The notes beneath the pieces are model-generated. The model made no database searches, was not told the DNA's origin, and saw nothing but the letters and a program-made list of their open reading frames with translations. From Syngnathus acus (lineage: Eukaryota > Chordata > Actinopteri > Syngnathiformes > Syngnathidae), in assembly GCF_901709675.1 (NCBI RefSeq), contig NC_051092.1:16683128-16747127 (forward strand): DNA of 64,000 nt, in the 5' to 3' direction. The number at the start of each line of letters is the position of its first letter. Position 1 is the stretch's first letter. Position numbers and translations under genes: made by a program. Shown in pieces: positions 54,788 to 64,000 of this stretch.

Positions 54788-55727
54788 TGGATTGCCATTG
54801 CCAATCACCTGTTATCCAATTTACTCACTGCGTGCTCGTTTGATTTCTTCAGATTTAGGAAAATGCTAAGACACTGAAGCAGAAATTAGACTTACACAGG
54901 TTGGTTGAGTTCAATCACAACTCTTGTTAAGAAAGCTCTGTTTTCAGGAAAGTACAATACAGCGCTGGGCCTTTCGTGCGACTATGCCCAAGAGCAGAAA
55001 GTCTCCATTCAGAAAAGGCAACGTTCAAGGTTCTTTGCTCAGCTTAATTTCAGTTGCACATGCCGGTGTGGGCCGAGTTTGATGGGTGGTGAGTCTTTGG
55101 GGTGGGGCAAGTTCACAGTAGAGTTTGATTCCATGAGAGTGGGTGCTGGTTCGGTGAGAGCTGGTTCCGTGGGGTTGGGTGCTGATTATGGGCGATTCGA
55201 CGTGTGTGGGGGCTGTTGTTTTCCTTTCCGTCTTTCAGCCAATCATCAATCATCTTTGGCCGGGTTCTTGGCTGTCTACCTCTGGCACCTGCTGGTTTTA
55301 TCTCCAAGGGACCTTCCTGTAAACATTCTCCTCCATTCTTGCACATACACTGTCGCACCTCATCCATTCATCATTCTTTCAATTTTGTCATTTTGTACGG
55401 AATTATGTGAGCTTTTGGCTGTGACATCATCACTTTATTAATGATCCCTGACAACGCAAAGTTTGTAGTCACCACTTACCATGTTTTTGTTTGTTTGTTC
55501 TTTTGATACTCTCATGTACTTGCTTACGTCATCATATTCTTAGTTTAATCATGCTTCCAATCATATCTTTTCTTTGTTAGGCAAAATATTTCCCTCTGTC
55601 CAGAACCTTCAGTAGTAATCGAAAACTGGCGTCTAGCATTAGTCAAAACATAAGATATAATCAAGTACTGAACATTTTTAGACGACTTTGGCAGTGTCCG
55701 TGATTTAGAAAATCATCAGGCATGCAC
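54788..55727. repeat. Solo-LTR family copy 4, truncated
   Basis: Begins TGTTGGATTGCCATTGCC and follows the LTR consensus to AAATCATCAGGCATGCA, where LINE sequence takes over. Confidence 0.8.
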
Positions 55728-55734
55728 TGCTTTA

Positions 55735-56195
55735 CACGCTCTACACACATGCATGCACCCCCGCCCACCGCAGCAACACCATCGTGAAATTTGCGGATGA
55801 CACAACCGTGGTGGGGCTCATCTCAAAGGGGGATGAGTCTGCCTACAGGGACGAAGTGGTCCAGCTATCGGAGTGGTGCGGAGAGAACAATCTGCTCCTA
55901 AACACGGCTAAAACCCAAGAACTGGTCATTGATTTTAGGAGGAAAAATAAAACTGACATTCCACCACTTATCATCGACGGGGTCTGTGTGAAGAGGGTGT
56001 CCTCCTTCCGCTACCTGGGAGTCCACATCGAGGAGGACTTCACCTGGGTCGTGAACACCTCTGAGCTGCTTAAAAAGGCCCAGCAGAGACTCTACTTTTA
56101 AAGGGTGCTGAGGAGGCACAGCATTACACAGAGACTGCTGGTGTCCTTCTATCGCTGCTCCATAGAAAGCACTTTAACGTACTGTATATGTGTTT
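55735..56195 (+). pseudogene. LINE reverse transcriptase fragment
   Basis: Encodes [54 protein letters not shown] and KKAQQRLYF, followed by a stop and then LRRHSITQRLLVSFYRCSIE in frame. L2/Rex-group; truncated at both ends. Confidence 0.88.
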
Positions 56196-56756
56196 GGTAT
56201 TGGATATATATTGTTATACTGCCGGGAGCAGTGCGCGGCGTGTTGTGTTGTGAGCAGAGCAGGCACGTGAAAGGGGAGCCGACAACTACGCGGCTCCTGG
56301 GCTGGTGCTATGGCTAGTGTCCAAGAAGACGAGGAAATTCGCTCCACTTTGGGCTTCATTCATTATAAAGAACTTATTTTTGTTTTGTAATTAAATAGTT
56401 CAGTAATGCACTTTAAAGTTAATGGTATTACAAAAAAGAAAGAATATTCATTTTTCTTCACTTACTTATATGAGAAAAAATATAGGAATTTGATCAAGTT
56501 CAGTGTTAAAATAAGAACTTTGTATACTACAATACTCTTGTAATTTCCTAAATAAAGAGTTTGCAGTACCTTGTTGATTTTGCGTATGAATTGTTATAAA
56601 TCAGGATATTGTTCTATATCGATCGTAGAGCACTATATCGTGATGTATCGTGAATGAATCACAGCAGGCTTTAAGATATCGGCAAATATCGTATCGTGTT
56701 TCTTTGTATCGATATGATATCGTATCGTGACAAAACCCGCGATTTACACCCCTATT
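56196..56756. mobile_element. hAT deletion derivative (TATCGTATCG family)
   Basis: Right end with clustered ATATCGTATCGTG motifs and the terminus CGATTTACACCCCTA. Near 56311 the + strand reads MASVQEDEEIRSTLGF, like the start of ZBED1-type hAT transposases. The left terminus was not identified. Confidence 0.6.
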
Positions 56757-56956
56757 ATATACGAGATCTGTGGAATAACGACGAGGCTGACGTCAGGGCG
56801 CACGCGCGGCATTGACAAAGGACGAGGAATTTGATCGATGGATTTAATGATTTAGAGCAGGGGTGGCCAACCAGTCAGAGACTAAGAGCCACATTTATTA
56901 CTGTGTCATCGCAAAGAGCCACATCATACACATGAGCACACATGAACACCCCCCCC

Positions 56957-57107
<151 letters not shown>

Positions 57108-57416
57108 CTCTGCTCAGCCAAATTTATTGTGTGACATTATTATGTCACGCACCAACATGATAATGACAAATTGACTCCTACAGTACTAAAACCACAGACC
57201 AAAGACCACATTTTCAACAATGAACATTGTGTGCATTGTCTCACACAGACAAACTCTCAGTTCAACAAATTCCACAAACAAAAACATAATAAGTTTTCTC
57301 ACTTACTATGTGTGGCGGGACAGACCATTCGTTTTAGTTTGTCGTTTTCAGGAGACAAGATTTCAATAACGTCACTGAGGCATATTTTAACGAACTCCAC
57401 TTCATTGTATGGCTTT

Positions 57417-57692
57417 TTAGCCCGTGCAATGTTCCAAGCCAGTTGAAACAATGCAAGTGTGACAGTCTCTGAGTGCTTCGTAATTCTTTTGAAAAACTGT
57501 ACCTATTTTTCTGCCTGACTTTTCAAAGTCTCCAAACTTGTGCTTGCGAAATTCAGTCCCTTTTGCAAAGTCCTTATCGATATTGGCATGAAGTGAGCTG
57601 AAGTGGCGCTGACCATTTGAAGCTTTTAAATGCGCCAATGACGTCCGACATATCAGGCAGAATGGCTTGCCATAGCGTTCAACAAAAAACAA
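57417..57692 (-). pseudogene. hAT transposase N-terminal fragment (BED finger)
   Basis: MFFVERYGKPFCLICRTSLA then KASNGQRHFSSLHANIDKDF gives C-X2-C with H-X4-H, a BED zinc finger. The frame ends at 57417 without any catalytic domain. Confidence 0.82.
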
Positions 57693-58139
57693 CTTTAAGC
57701 TTTTCTGGACCTAATGGGCCCCCGTAGTCACAGTCGCCATTCATTAAAAAGCCAGCAAAACAAATCGCTCTGTTTGTCCCTCCTCCTTTGCGGGATTTCA
57801 CCTCACGCGCATGCGCGTTTGACCAAAATACCATATTGAACTCAAGCGAAGCAAATACGCACGAAAAATAAACACAAATGTTGATATGAACGTAAAAGAG
57901 CCGCATGAAACCAGCCAAAGAGCCGCATGCGGCTCGCGAGCCGCGGGTTGGCCACCGCTGATTTAGAGTGTACAGATGGTTTGATAATATTATTGCTTAT
58001 ATAATAGTTATTTGATATCTAATTTATATATCGTTATATGGGCCTGTGGAATATTTTGAAGTGCAAGCGCCGTCAGCGGCGCGCACCCATTGTTGACAAA
58101 GGACGATCGATGGATTTAATGAATTGGAGTGATACAGAT

Positions 58140-58448
58140 AAAAGTTAAAGTTAAAGTCCCAATGATCGTCACACACACATCTGGGTGTGGTGAAATTTGT
58201 CCTCTGCATTTAACCCATCCCCGTGTGATTTTGATCCATCCCCTGGGGGAGAGGGGAGCAGTGAGCAGCAGCGGTGCCGCGCTCGGGAATCATTTGGTGA
58301 TCTAACCCCCCAATTCCAACCCTTAATGCTGAGTGCCAAGCAGGGAGGCAATGGGTCCCATTTTTATAGTCTTTGGTATGACCCGGCCGGGGTTTGAACC
58401 CACAACCTTCCAGTCTCAGGGCGGACACTCTACCACTAGGCCACTGAG
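58140..58448 (-). mobile_element. tRNA-derived SINE
   Basis: On the minus strand the head reads GTGGCCTAGTGGTAGAGTG (A box) and GGTTCAAACCC (B box), i.e. a tRNA-like Pol III promoter. A unique body and an (ACTTTA)n-like tail (AAAGTTAAAGTTAAAG on +) follow. The flanks rejoin to the empty site ACACAGATGGTTTTATAAAC seen at 11092. Confidence 0.9.
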
Positions 58449-58661
58449 ATGGTTTTATAAACGTGTTATTTATGTAATAGTTTCTTTTTAATAACTCTGA
58501 ATGTTACGTCAGGCCCGTTCTCAGCTCTTCGTTTGTGTTTATGTCACGTTAGCATACCGTATCGTTAACCTGTTGTTGCCCGTTCATGTCTGTTCTTGGT
58601 GTTGGATTTTGTCGAATAAATTCCCCCCCAAAATGCGACTTATGCTCCGGAGCGACTTATA

Positions 58662-59433
58662 GCGTAATTTTCCATGTAAAATACGCCCCCGTGCATAATA
58701 CGCACCCTAAAAATGGCATGTCGATGCTGGAAAAAAGCCTGTACCCATGTATAATACGCACCCAAATTTTGACTCTTAAGTCCGTAAACGTAAAATTATT
58801 TCAGAAAAAAGATCATCTTCGGGAACAACCGGATGTTATTCTGCCGGTCAGTATCACTGCGCATGCGCTAGCAAACTCGATAGCGAAGAAATGTTTCGGA
58901 TTTGTGTAGGGAACATTGTGACAGCAAACGAGCAGGTGATCGAGCAAGCGTCTGATACGAGAGCATTGTGTTCGTATGGAGCGTGTTTGAAGTGAACAGC
59001 AGAGAAGAAAGGAACAAGGCAAAGTGTTGTGAAATAAAATATTACCTGTAATACGCATTTAGGTAGAGAACTCTTTATATAGCTGACGTGTCTTGCGCAT
59101 CCGTTCTGCGCATCTGTAATGGCGGCCTCCGTATGAGATCCGGTTTGCGATGGAGATTAAAAAACAAACAATATTTGACAATAACACACCATCAAGGATT
59201 GCACCATCGCATCAAACGATGTGTCGTCAATTATGAATTTTACTGACTAAGTGTGTTGGGCAGGATGGCTGAATGCGATGCGCGATTGACAACAAACAAG
59301 AAGAAAGGTGATTTCAAGTTTTATTTCGAGGGAGATTTTCTTCAAAAATTGTTGTATCCATGCATAATGCGCACCCCAGATTTTAGGACAATAAATTAGT
59401 TAAATTTTGCGCATTATGCATGGCAAATCGCGG
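58662..59433. mobile_element. TA-duplicating element (GCATAATGCGCACC family), complete
   Basis: Flanked by TA on both sides. Left GCGTAATTTTCCATGTAAAA, right GCATTATGCATGGCAAATCG. Internal repeats of ATAATACGCACCC. Complete relative of 12406-13105. Confidence 0.82.
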
Positions 59434-59515
59434 TATATGTTTTTTTCACGTTATTGTGCATTTTGTGGCTAATGCGACCTACATTCCGGAGCGACTTTTA
59501 GTCCGAAAATTACGG

Positions 59516-60726
59516 TATATGTGTTATGTATATGCTTGAAAAGTCTAATGGGTCTGGGGGTGTGAGTTGCGCAGCTGTCGCCATCTCCCTTGATTCTCTC
59601 TCCCTTTCACGGTCGGGGGCGGGATCTCAGGCGCATCGTTGCTCGCCTCATTTGCCTGTGTGCTGGTGCTAACGAGCTAGCACTCTGCTCGGGGCTCTAT
59701 TGTAGTCTTCCTAGCGGTTCCGGTTCAAACTGCAAGAGAACGTTTCGCCAGCTAACACTTCTGCTGAAACTACCGCGGAGACTTACAGTTCGTCACTTTT
59801 GACACCATGTATAATGATCACAATGGACACGGACGTGTTGCTTCTAGCTTTGTTTACTTCCGAACCTCGTGCGCATATTACATGCAATGCATTATGGGAA
59901 TAGTATTCCCAACGACTTCTACATTTCGGACCTGGTTGTTACATGGATGGGAGACTGTCAGGGATAACCAGGTGCTGAAAACTCATTACTGTTTTTGCAC
60001 GTCAATTGTGAAAGGAAACTCTTACAACAACCATCAAGTACCGTCGCGATTGTATCTATCACTCCCTCCGGATAGACTACACTATAGTTCTTGTTACAGC
60101 AGACGTTTATTATTTATTCGTCTCCGTCAAACTATAAACAGACATAGAATCATATAAAACATATATTTACAGGATATTATTCACAAAAAGTAATAAAGGA
60201 AATGTACAATAAACCACACATAAACTTCAGTACGAACAATATGGCTAGCAAAAATGCCGTACCTCGATGGCTGCACAATATCAAAGTGAATGAGTCCAAA
60301 TCTTCACAGACACTTCTGGAACGTAAACATTTTATCTTCTTCAATGACCAATAAGCACTTCTTCTCTGAACGATTTCACTTGGATTATGTTGATAACATA
60401 ACCGTTAGTATTGTAGTAGAATTATTGCAGTAGGCTAGATTGTTTGATGTCTTGGCAATTTCAGCTGCACTTGACAGCAGGTACATCACTGTACAGGAAG
60501 TGCCACATCCAAACAAGTCCCCAGTGCAACAAATTAAGTCAACATAATAATGTCCAATGTGCAATGAATCACAATTAGGAAAAGAAATTCTGAACATAAA
60601 AATGATCAGAAAATCAACTTGGCAAATTTAGCTTGACCAATAATAAATCAAACAAATTGACAAATTTGGCAGTTAAAGTATCTATGATTTGAAAGATTTT
60701 GTGATCAACCACGGCTTACGGCGCCC
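59516..60726. other. No gene seen apart from a 5S-like fragment
   Basis: Short ORFs here (for example 59807-60157 and 60385-60597 minus) have no recognisable domain. Nothing else found. Confidence 0.5.
59926..59983 (+). pseudogene. 5S rRNA-like fragment
   Basis: CGGACCTGGTTGTTACATGG, then ATGGGAGACTGTCAGGGATA and ACCAGGTGCTG, follows the 3' half of vertebrate 5S rRNA (GGGCCTGGTTAGTACTTGG... GGTGCTG) with roughly eight differences in about 52 nt. The 5' half is not present. It could be a decayed 5S pseudogene or the head remnant of a 5S-derived SINE. Confidence 0.72.
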
Positions 60727-61229
60727 TGGTACGTATAGCAGCTATCGTTATAGCATTAGCCATCCGCAAAGTCCCACGAGCCTCAGCTCGCAATCTCCCA
60801 TGAGCCTCAGCAAAGTGTAAACAATCGCGTTTCTCAAACGATCTCCTATAAAATGATCAGAACTGATTAAAGTTCGATCTAACGCATTGGTACTACTTAC
60901 CTATGTTTCCCTTCCATATCGATCCGTAGATTTACTCGAAACATTAACAGAGCAGCCTATTTTGACATGAAATAGTCTGGTACGTATAGCAGCTATCGTT
61001 ATAGCATTAGCCATCCGCAAAGTCCCATGAGCCTCAGCTCGCAATCTCCCATGAGCCTCAGCAAAGTGTAAACAATCGCGTTTCTCAAACGATCTCCTAT
61101 AAAATGATCGGAACTGACTAAAGTTCGATCTAACACATTGGTACTGCTTACCTATGTTTCCCTTCCATATCAATCCGTAAATTTACTCGAAACATTAACG
61201 GAGCAGCCTATTTTTAAATGAAATAGCCT
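60727..61229. repeat. 249-bp tandem duplication
   Basis: CTGGTACGTATAGCAGCTATCG at 60727 and 60976 starts two near-identical units. On the minus strand each holds an open segment (KIGCSVNVSSK then TDRYGRET) that ends exactly at a strong donor, CATAG|GTAAG. The decayed downstream part at 61180-61240 starts a third. These may be duplicated first exons of a transposon gene. Confidence 0.8.
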
Positions 61230-61239
61230 CGCGGGTACA

Positions 61240-61390
61240 ACAGCTATTCGGTGACGCCCCCTGACTACAGTTGCCCTAATGTTGGGAAGCGATGCGACCT
61301 TGTAATTTACTAGTCGTACTAAAACGTACTGAAACATTTTGGCAGAGCACTGTGTACAACCAGTATGGATCAACAAATTCATCAATTGAT
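61240..61390 (-). repeat. Inverted copy of the 20630-20760 repeat
   Basis: GCGATGCGACCTTGTAATTT, ACTGAAACATTTTGGCAGAG and GTACAACCAGTATGGATCAA are the complement of sequence at 20635-20745. Confidence 0.75.
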
Positions 61391-61394
61391 CCAT

Positions 61395-61485
61395 ATATAA
61401 GGCGCACTGGACTATAAGGCGCACTGTCGGCTTTTGAGAAAATGTTTGGTTTTTAGGTGCGCCTTATAGTCCGGAAAATACGGTA
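61395..61485. mobile_element. Small pogo-like MITE fragment (GCGCCTTATAG family)
   Basis: ATAAGGCGCACTGGACTATAAGG on the left and GTGCGCCTTATAGTCCGGAAA then ATACGG before TA on the right. The left terminus is incomplete. Confidence 0.7.
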
Positions 61486-61835
61486 GACCTTTCTCACTTG
61501 GAAAAAGAAAAAATCTCACCCAATTTCACCGCTTTTTCTTCAATTTGCACATACTCCGACAGCCATTCCATCTTAAAAGAACTGCATTTCTTTGTTACTG
61601 TGGCTTGGTGAGTGGATGTATCGCTGCCTGTTCATTTCGCCATGATGCGGGGTTTGTATTAGCATTTATTAACCTGCTAGCTAACCTGCACGGCGCATAT
61701 AGATGCTTTGCAGTCACGTGATTTTATCACGTGATTTTGTGTTATCTTGCCGGTCAACCGGTCAGCTCGTTCCTACGTGTTCGTACAGATTCAGTTTGAT
61801 TTCTGCGCTACATTTTCACCGATTTCATCCGAATT
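61486..61835. other. Presumed 5' flank of the SWIM gene
   Basis: No TATA box or other promoter motif was recognised with confidence. Contains a duplicated TCACGTGATTTT motif near 61713-61735. Confidence 0.4.
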
Positions 61836-62168
61836 ATGGCTGATTTGCTATCCAATGAAGTTGGGCATTTGGATGAAGAATCCAAGAAACGTTACCGAGA
61901 GAAGTTGAACCTTGTTGGCACAACGGATCCGTACCTTTTACCGAGAAGCATGCTAAAATCACCTGAGCATTTTGCAACAGCCGACCTGCATGATCTCTCA
62001 TATCCAGATATTTATAATTACCTCGTCGATTCACCATCTCCGTACACTGGAAAGGACCTTAAGGCATACAAGAGTCTGGATGCCTACAAGTATTTTACAG
62101 CAGGTTTTGTGCATGATGGGCTGATATGGCAGATTCCAAACAAGAATCGATTTCTTCTCATGACCAAG
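61836..62168 (+). CDS. SWIM zinc-finger transposon-type gene, exon 1
   Basis: 111 codons from the ATG at 61836 (GAATTATGG context) to a GTAAGG donor in phase 0. It begins MADLLSNEVGHLDEESKKRY and continues with SYPDIYNYLVDSPSPYTGKD, AYKSLDAYKYFTAGFVHDGL and NKNRFLLMTK. It has no named domain of its own. This arrangement (YKSL..AY.YF..GFV ahead of a SWIM finger and, further on, a YqaJ-like nuclease) is known from the second protein of ISL2EU-like DNA transposons and their many genomic copies. The frame is fully open, which is unusual in this window. Confidence 0.8.
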
Positions 62169-62505
62169 GTAAGGAAAATATCATATTGAAATCTGAGAAA
62201 TTAATTCCTACAATAAAACATTACATAATTTCCAACTATTCAGTATAGAGCTTATGCAACAATTTCTACAAAAATACTTTTTAGAATTCATGCTTGATAA
62301 TTCCTTTTGGTCTCTTGCTCAAAATGAACCAGGTTTAAATTTTCAAGCTAATTTAATGAATGATTCATGAGAAAATTTACCAAATGCCAGGTAAAATATG
62401 CATAAATGGACCGTAAGAGGTCTAGCCTTGTATATTATATCCAAATTAGGGACTGATAATAATATAAGCCTTATATTATAAGGTATGTCATATTATCTGT
62501 TTTAG

Positions 62506-62943
62506 GTAAAACACTCTCAACGGATGAATGATCCTCCCCTCAGACCTTGGGTAGCAATAGCGAAAGATGGTCAGATCCTGTGCTGCCACTGTACCTGCAT
62601 GGCTGGATTGGGTGAAACATGTTCACATTCAGCAGCATCCCTGTTCGCCCTGGAGACATTAATACGTATGAAGACGGCCACTTCATGCACATCACTACCT
62701 TGTCAGTGGCTGAAACCATCAGCATCGCACATAGAATATGCTGAAGGATGCAATATTGATTTTGCCCGTCCAGCCCAGAAACGAAAGTCAGAAGTTTCAA
62801 CTCCTGAGGAAAGTGCTGCGAGAAAACTGCTGAATGTTCCTCCACCAACTGAAGAGCAGAAAGCTCTTCTTGGAGGAGAAGACGACAGCCTCCACGTGGC
62901 CTCCTCTGCAAGTAGCAAGAAATGGTGCAAGACCAACTTGTGA
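62506..62943 (+). CDS. SWIM zinc-finger transposon-type gene, exon 2 (interrupted)
   Basis: After a TATCTGTTTTAG acceptor (phase 0) it encodes VKHSQRMNDPPLRPWVAIAK, then CCHCTCMAGLGETCSHSAAS, which fits the SWIM pattern CxC...CxH (Cys, Cys, Cys, His). It continues with LPCQWLKPS, HIEYAEGCNIDFARPAQKRK and a Ser/Glu-rich tail. Homology ends at ASSASSKKW, where the LINE ORF begins; the stop at 62941 is probably due to the insertion. The YqaJ-like nuclease part expected downstream is not in the window. Function is inferred from the family. Confidence 0.82.
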   Translation, partial: VKHSQRMNDPPLRPWVAIAKDGQILCCHCTCMAGLGETCSHSAASLFALETLIRMKTATSCTSLPCQWLKPSASHIEYAEGCNIDFARPAQKRKSEVSTPEESAARKLLNVPPPTEEQKALLGGEDDSLHVASSASSKKWCKTNL

Positions 62944-64000
62944 AACGAATGTCGTCAACCAAACGTCGAGCTCGTCGAGCTGGCAGGCTTAGGACCGGCG
63001 GACGGGCAGTCATCCCGACCGTCGAAAACCGAGGCCTGTCAATGCTTCAACTCAATGTCGAGGGCCTAACAACCGCCAAACTCGAAGTCCTGCGTCACCT
63101 GGCTGATTCCAACGAGGCAGCGGTTCTGCTCCTGCAGGAGACACACTGCACATCCGACAACATCCTCAAGATCCCTGGGTTCCATCTTGCTGGGTCCATC
63201 TACAGCAAGCAACACGGTGTGGCAACGTTCGTCAGGACTGAATTAAGCTGGTCAGCCAGCAGCCAATCCCCACCAGGCTCTTACATCGAGTGGCTGGTTA
63301 CAAAAATCCAGGAAACATCAGTCGTCAACGTATACAAACCCCCACCATCGGAGCTGTCCGTGACATCACTCCCATCAATAACTGCACCTGCCATCTATGC
63401 AGGTGACTTCAACTGTCAGCACACAGACTGGGGTTACAACCACATAACACCTAATGGAGTGGCGCTGAGTGAATGGGCCTCCAACACTGATGCTCTGCTG
63501 CTGTACGACCCCAAGGAGCCTCCAACGTTCTTCTCTGCACGCTGGAACACCTCCACCAACCCGGACCTGGCCTTCGCCATCTGCCACAGTAACGACCCGA
63601 AACCGGAGAGACGCATCCTGGATAGGTTTCCCCGATCACATCACCGGCCATCCATCATTAAAGTCCCAGCACTGGTGGAACCGGTACCAGGGAAACCCGT
63701 CAAGCGATGGAACTTCCGAAAGGCCAACTGGGAGTCGTATGCTGAGGAGACTGAAAGAAGGTCAGCTGGCCTGCCAGACCCAGACACAGGCGATCTGGAT
63801 GCGGCCTATGCAGCCTACTGCCAGGTCCTCCTGGGTGCGGCAAAGAAGACCATCCCACGGGGCTATAACAGGAACTACATCCCGGGTTGGGACAAGGAAT
63901 GCAGCCGCCTTCTGTGTGATCACCAGAGGGCTAGCTCCAGAGAAGAGGTGGACATGACTGCAGCAGCACTGCTCCAGAAGCTGGATATCACCCGTAGGGC
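62922..64000 (+). CDS. Jockey-like LINE ORF, endonuclease domain (runs off window)
   Basis: A frame open from ATG 62922 (or 62949) to the window end, 359 codons without a stop. It starts basic (MSSTKRRARRAGRLRTGG) and then shows all apurinic endonuclease motifs: SMLQLNVEGLTTAKLEVL, VLLLQETHC, KQHGVATFVR, VVNVYKPPP, AIYAGDFNCQHTDWGYN, STNPDLAFAIC and RFPRSHHRPSII. The following KRWNFRKANWESYAEET is the linker before reverse transcriptase. No lesion is visible. It overlaps the end of the SWIM ORF by 22 bases in another frame. Clade within the jockey/I-like group is uncertain. Confidence 0.88.
   Translation, partial: MVQDQLVKRMSSTKRRARRAGRLRTGGRAVIPTVENRGLSMLQLNVEGLTTAKLEVLRHLADSNEAAVLLLQETHCTSDNILKIPGFHLAGSIYSKQHGVATFVRTELSWSASSQSPPGSYIEWLVTKIQETSVVNVYKPPPSELSVTSLPSITAPAIYAGDFNCQHTDWGYNHITPNGVALSEWASNTDALLLYDPKEPPTFFSARWNTSTNPDLAFAICHSNDPKPERRILDRFPRSHHRPSIIKVPALVEPVPGKPVKRWNFRKANWESYAEETERRSAGLPDPDTGDLDAAYAAYCQVLLGAAKKTIPRGYNRNYIPGWDKECSRLLCDHQRASSREEVDMTAAALLQKLDITRR

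Noticed and set aside
59807-60157. 116-codon ORF as a host gene
   Set aside because: It covers the 5S-like fragment and has no domain, signal peptide or splice context.
61500-61580. Minus-strand MEWLSEYVQIEEKAVKLGEI as a divergent THAP gene start next to the SWIM gene
   Set aside because: No Cys/His pattern of a THAP finger is present and the frame is short.

Overview
This is vertebrate nuclear DNA, almost certainly from a ray-finned (teleost) fish. The evidence is spliced exons of a conserved metazoan gene and a dense mix of fish-type transposons: L2-like, RTE-like and jockey-like LINEs, a tRNA-derived SINE, Tc1, pogo-like, hAT and Harbinger DNA transposons, and endogenous retroviruses. There are no operons, Shine-Dalgarno sites, CRISPR arrays or other prokaryotic features. 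The species cannot be named from the sequence alone.

Host gene. Three 3' coding exons of CHMP1A (an ESCRT-III subunit) lie on the + strand at 4899-5027, 5187-5380 and 19390-19411. The splice phases join perfectly. The last intron is about 14.0 kb, is packed with nested transposons, and splits the C-terminal MIT-interacting motif. The upstream exons are outside the window.

Layout. 0.8-3.8 kb: 5' part of an endogenous retrovirus (ERV copy A, minus strand; LTR, tRNA-Phe primer site, gag zinc knuckle). 3.8-4.5 kb: L2-like LINE 5' fragment and a Harbinger transposase relic. 5.4-16.7 kb (in the intron): an hAT element with a compound foldback, a Tc1 on the minus strand, and a second Tc1 (8.7-15.7 kb) split by an hAT and by a pogo-like element that hold further elements, then a LINE. 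18.2-19.0 kb: a chimeric hAT. 20.6-29.5 kb: a tandem-repeat unit broken by an hAT (itself broken by a nearly intact L2 that carries a 366-bp insertion) and by a solo LTR (itself broken by a pogo-like element with a 266/268-bp tandem array). 31.6-35.4 kb: an L2 with a nested LINE, then a zinc-finger transposon fragment. 35.4-49.5 kb: a second, heavily interrupted provirus (ERV copy B, minus strand) containing an RTE-like LINE, which in turn holds a nearly complete hAT with one nonsense codon. 50.0-55.7 kb: three more copies of the solo-LTR family, a minus-strand LINE, and a transposase fragment with an unusual N-terminal helix-turn-helix. 55.7-59.5 kb: LINE, two hATs, a SINE and pogo-like elements. 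59.5-64.0 kb: a 5S rRNA-like fragment, a 249-bp tandem duplication, a two-exon transposon-type gene with a SWIM zinc finger, and an open LINE endonuclease reading frame that runs off the window.

How it fits together. Apart from CHMP1A nothing looks like a conventional host gene. The value of the window is as a stratigraphy of insertions: many junctions keep exact target-site duplications (8 bp for hAT, TA for Tc1/pogo-like, 4 bp for the solo LTR), and ERV copies A and B give matched empty sites. Most transposon coding regions are broken. The least damaged are the hAT at 38984-41360, the L2 at 21858-25406, the SWIM gene fragment and the terminal LINE ORF.
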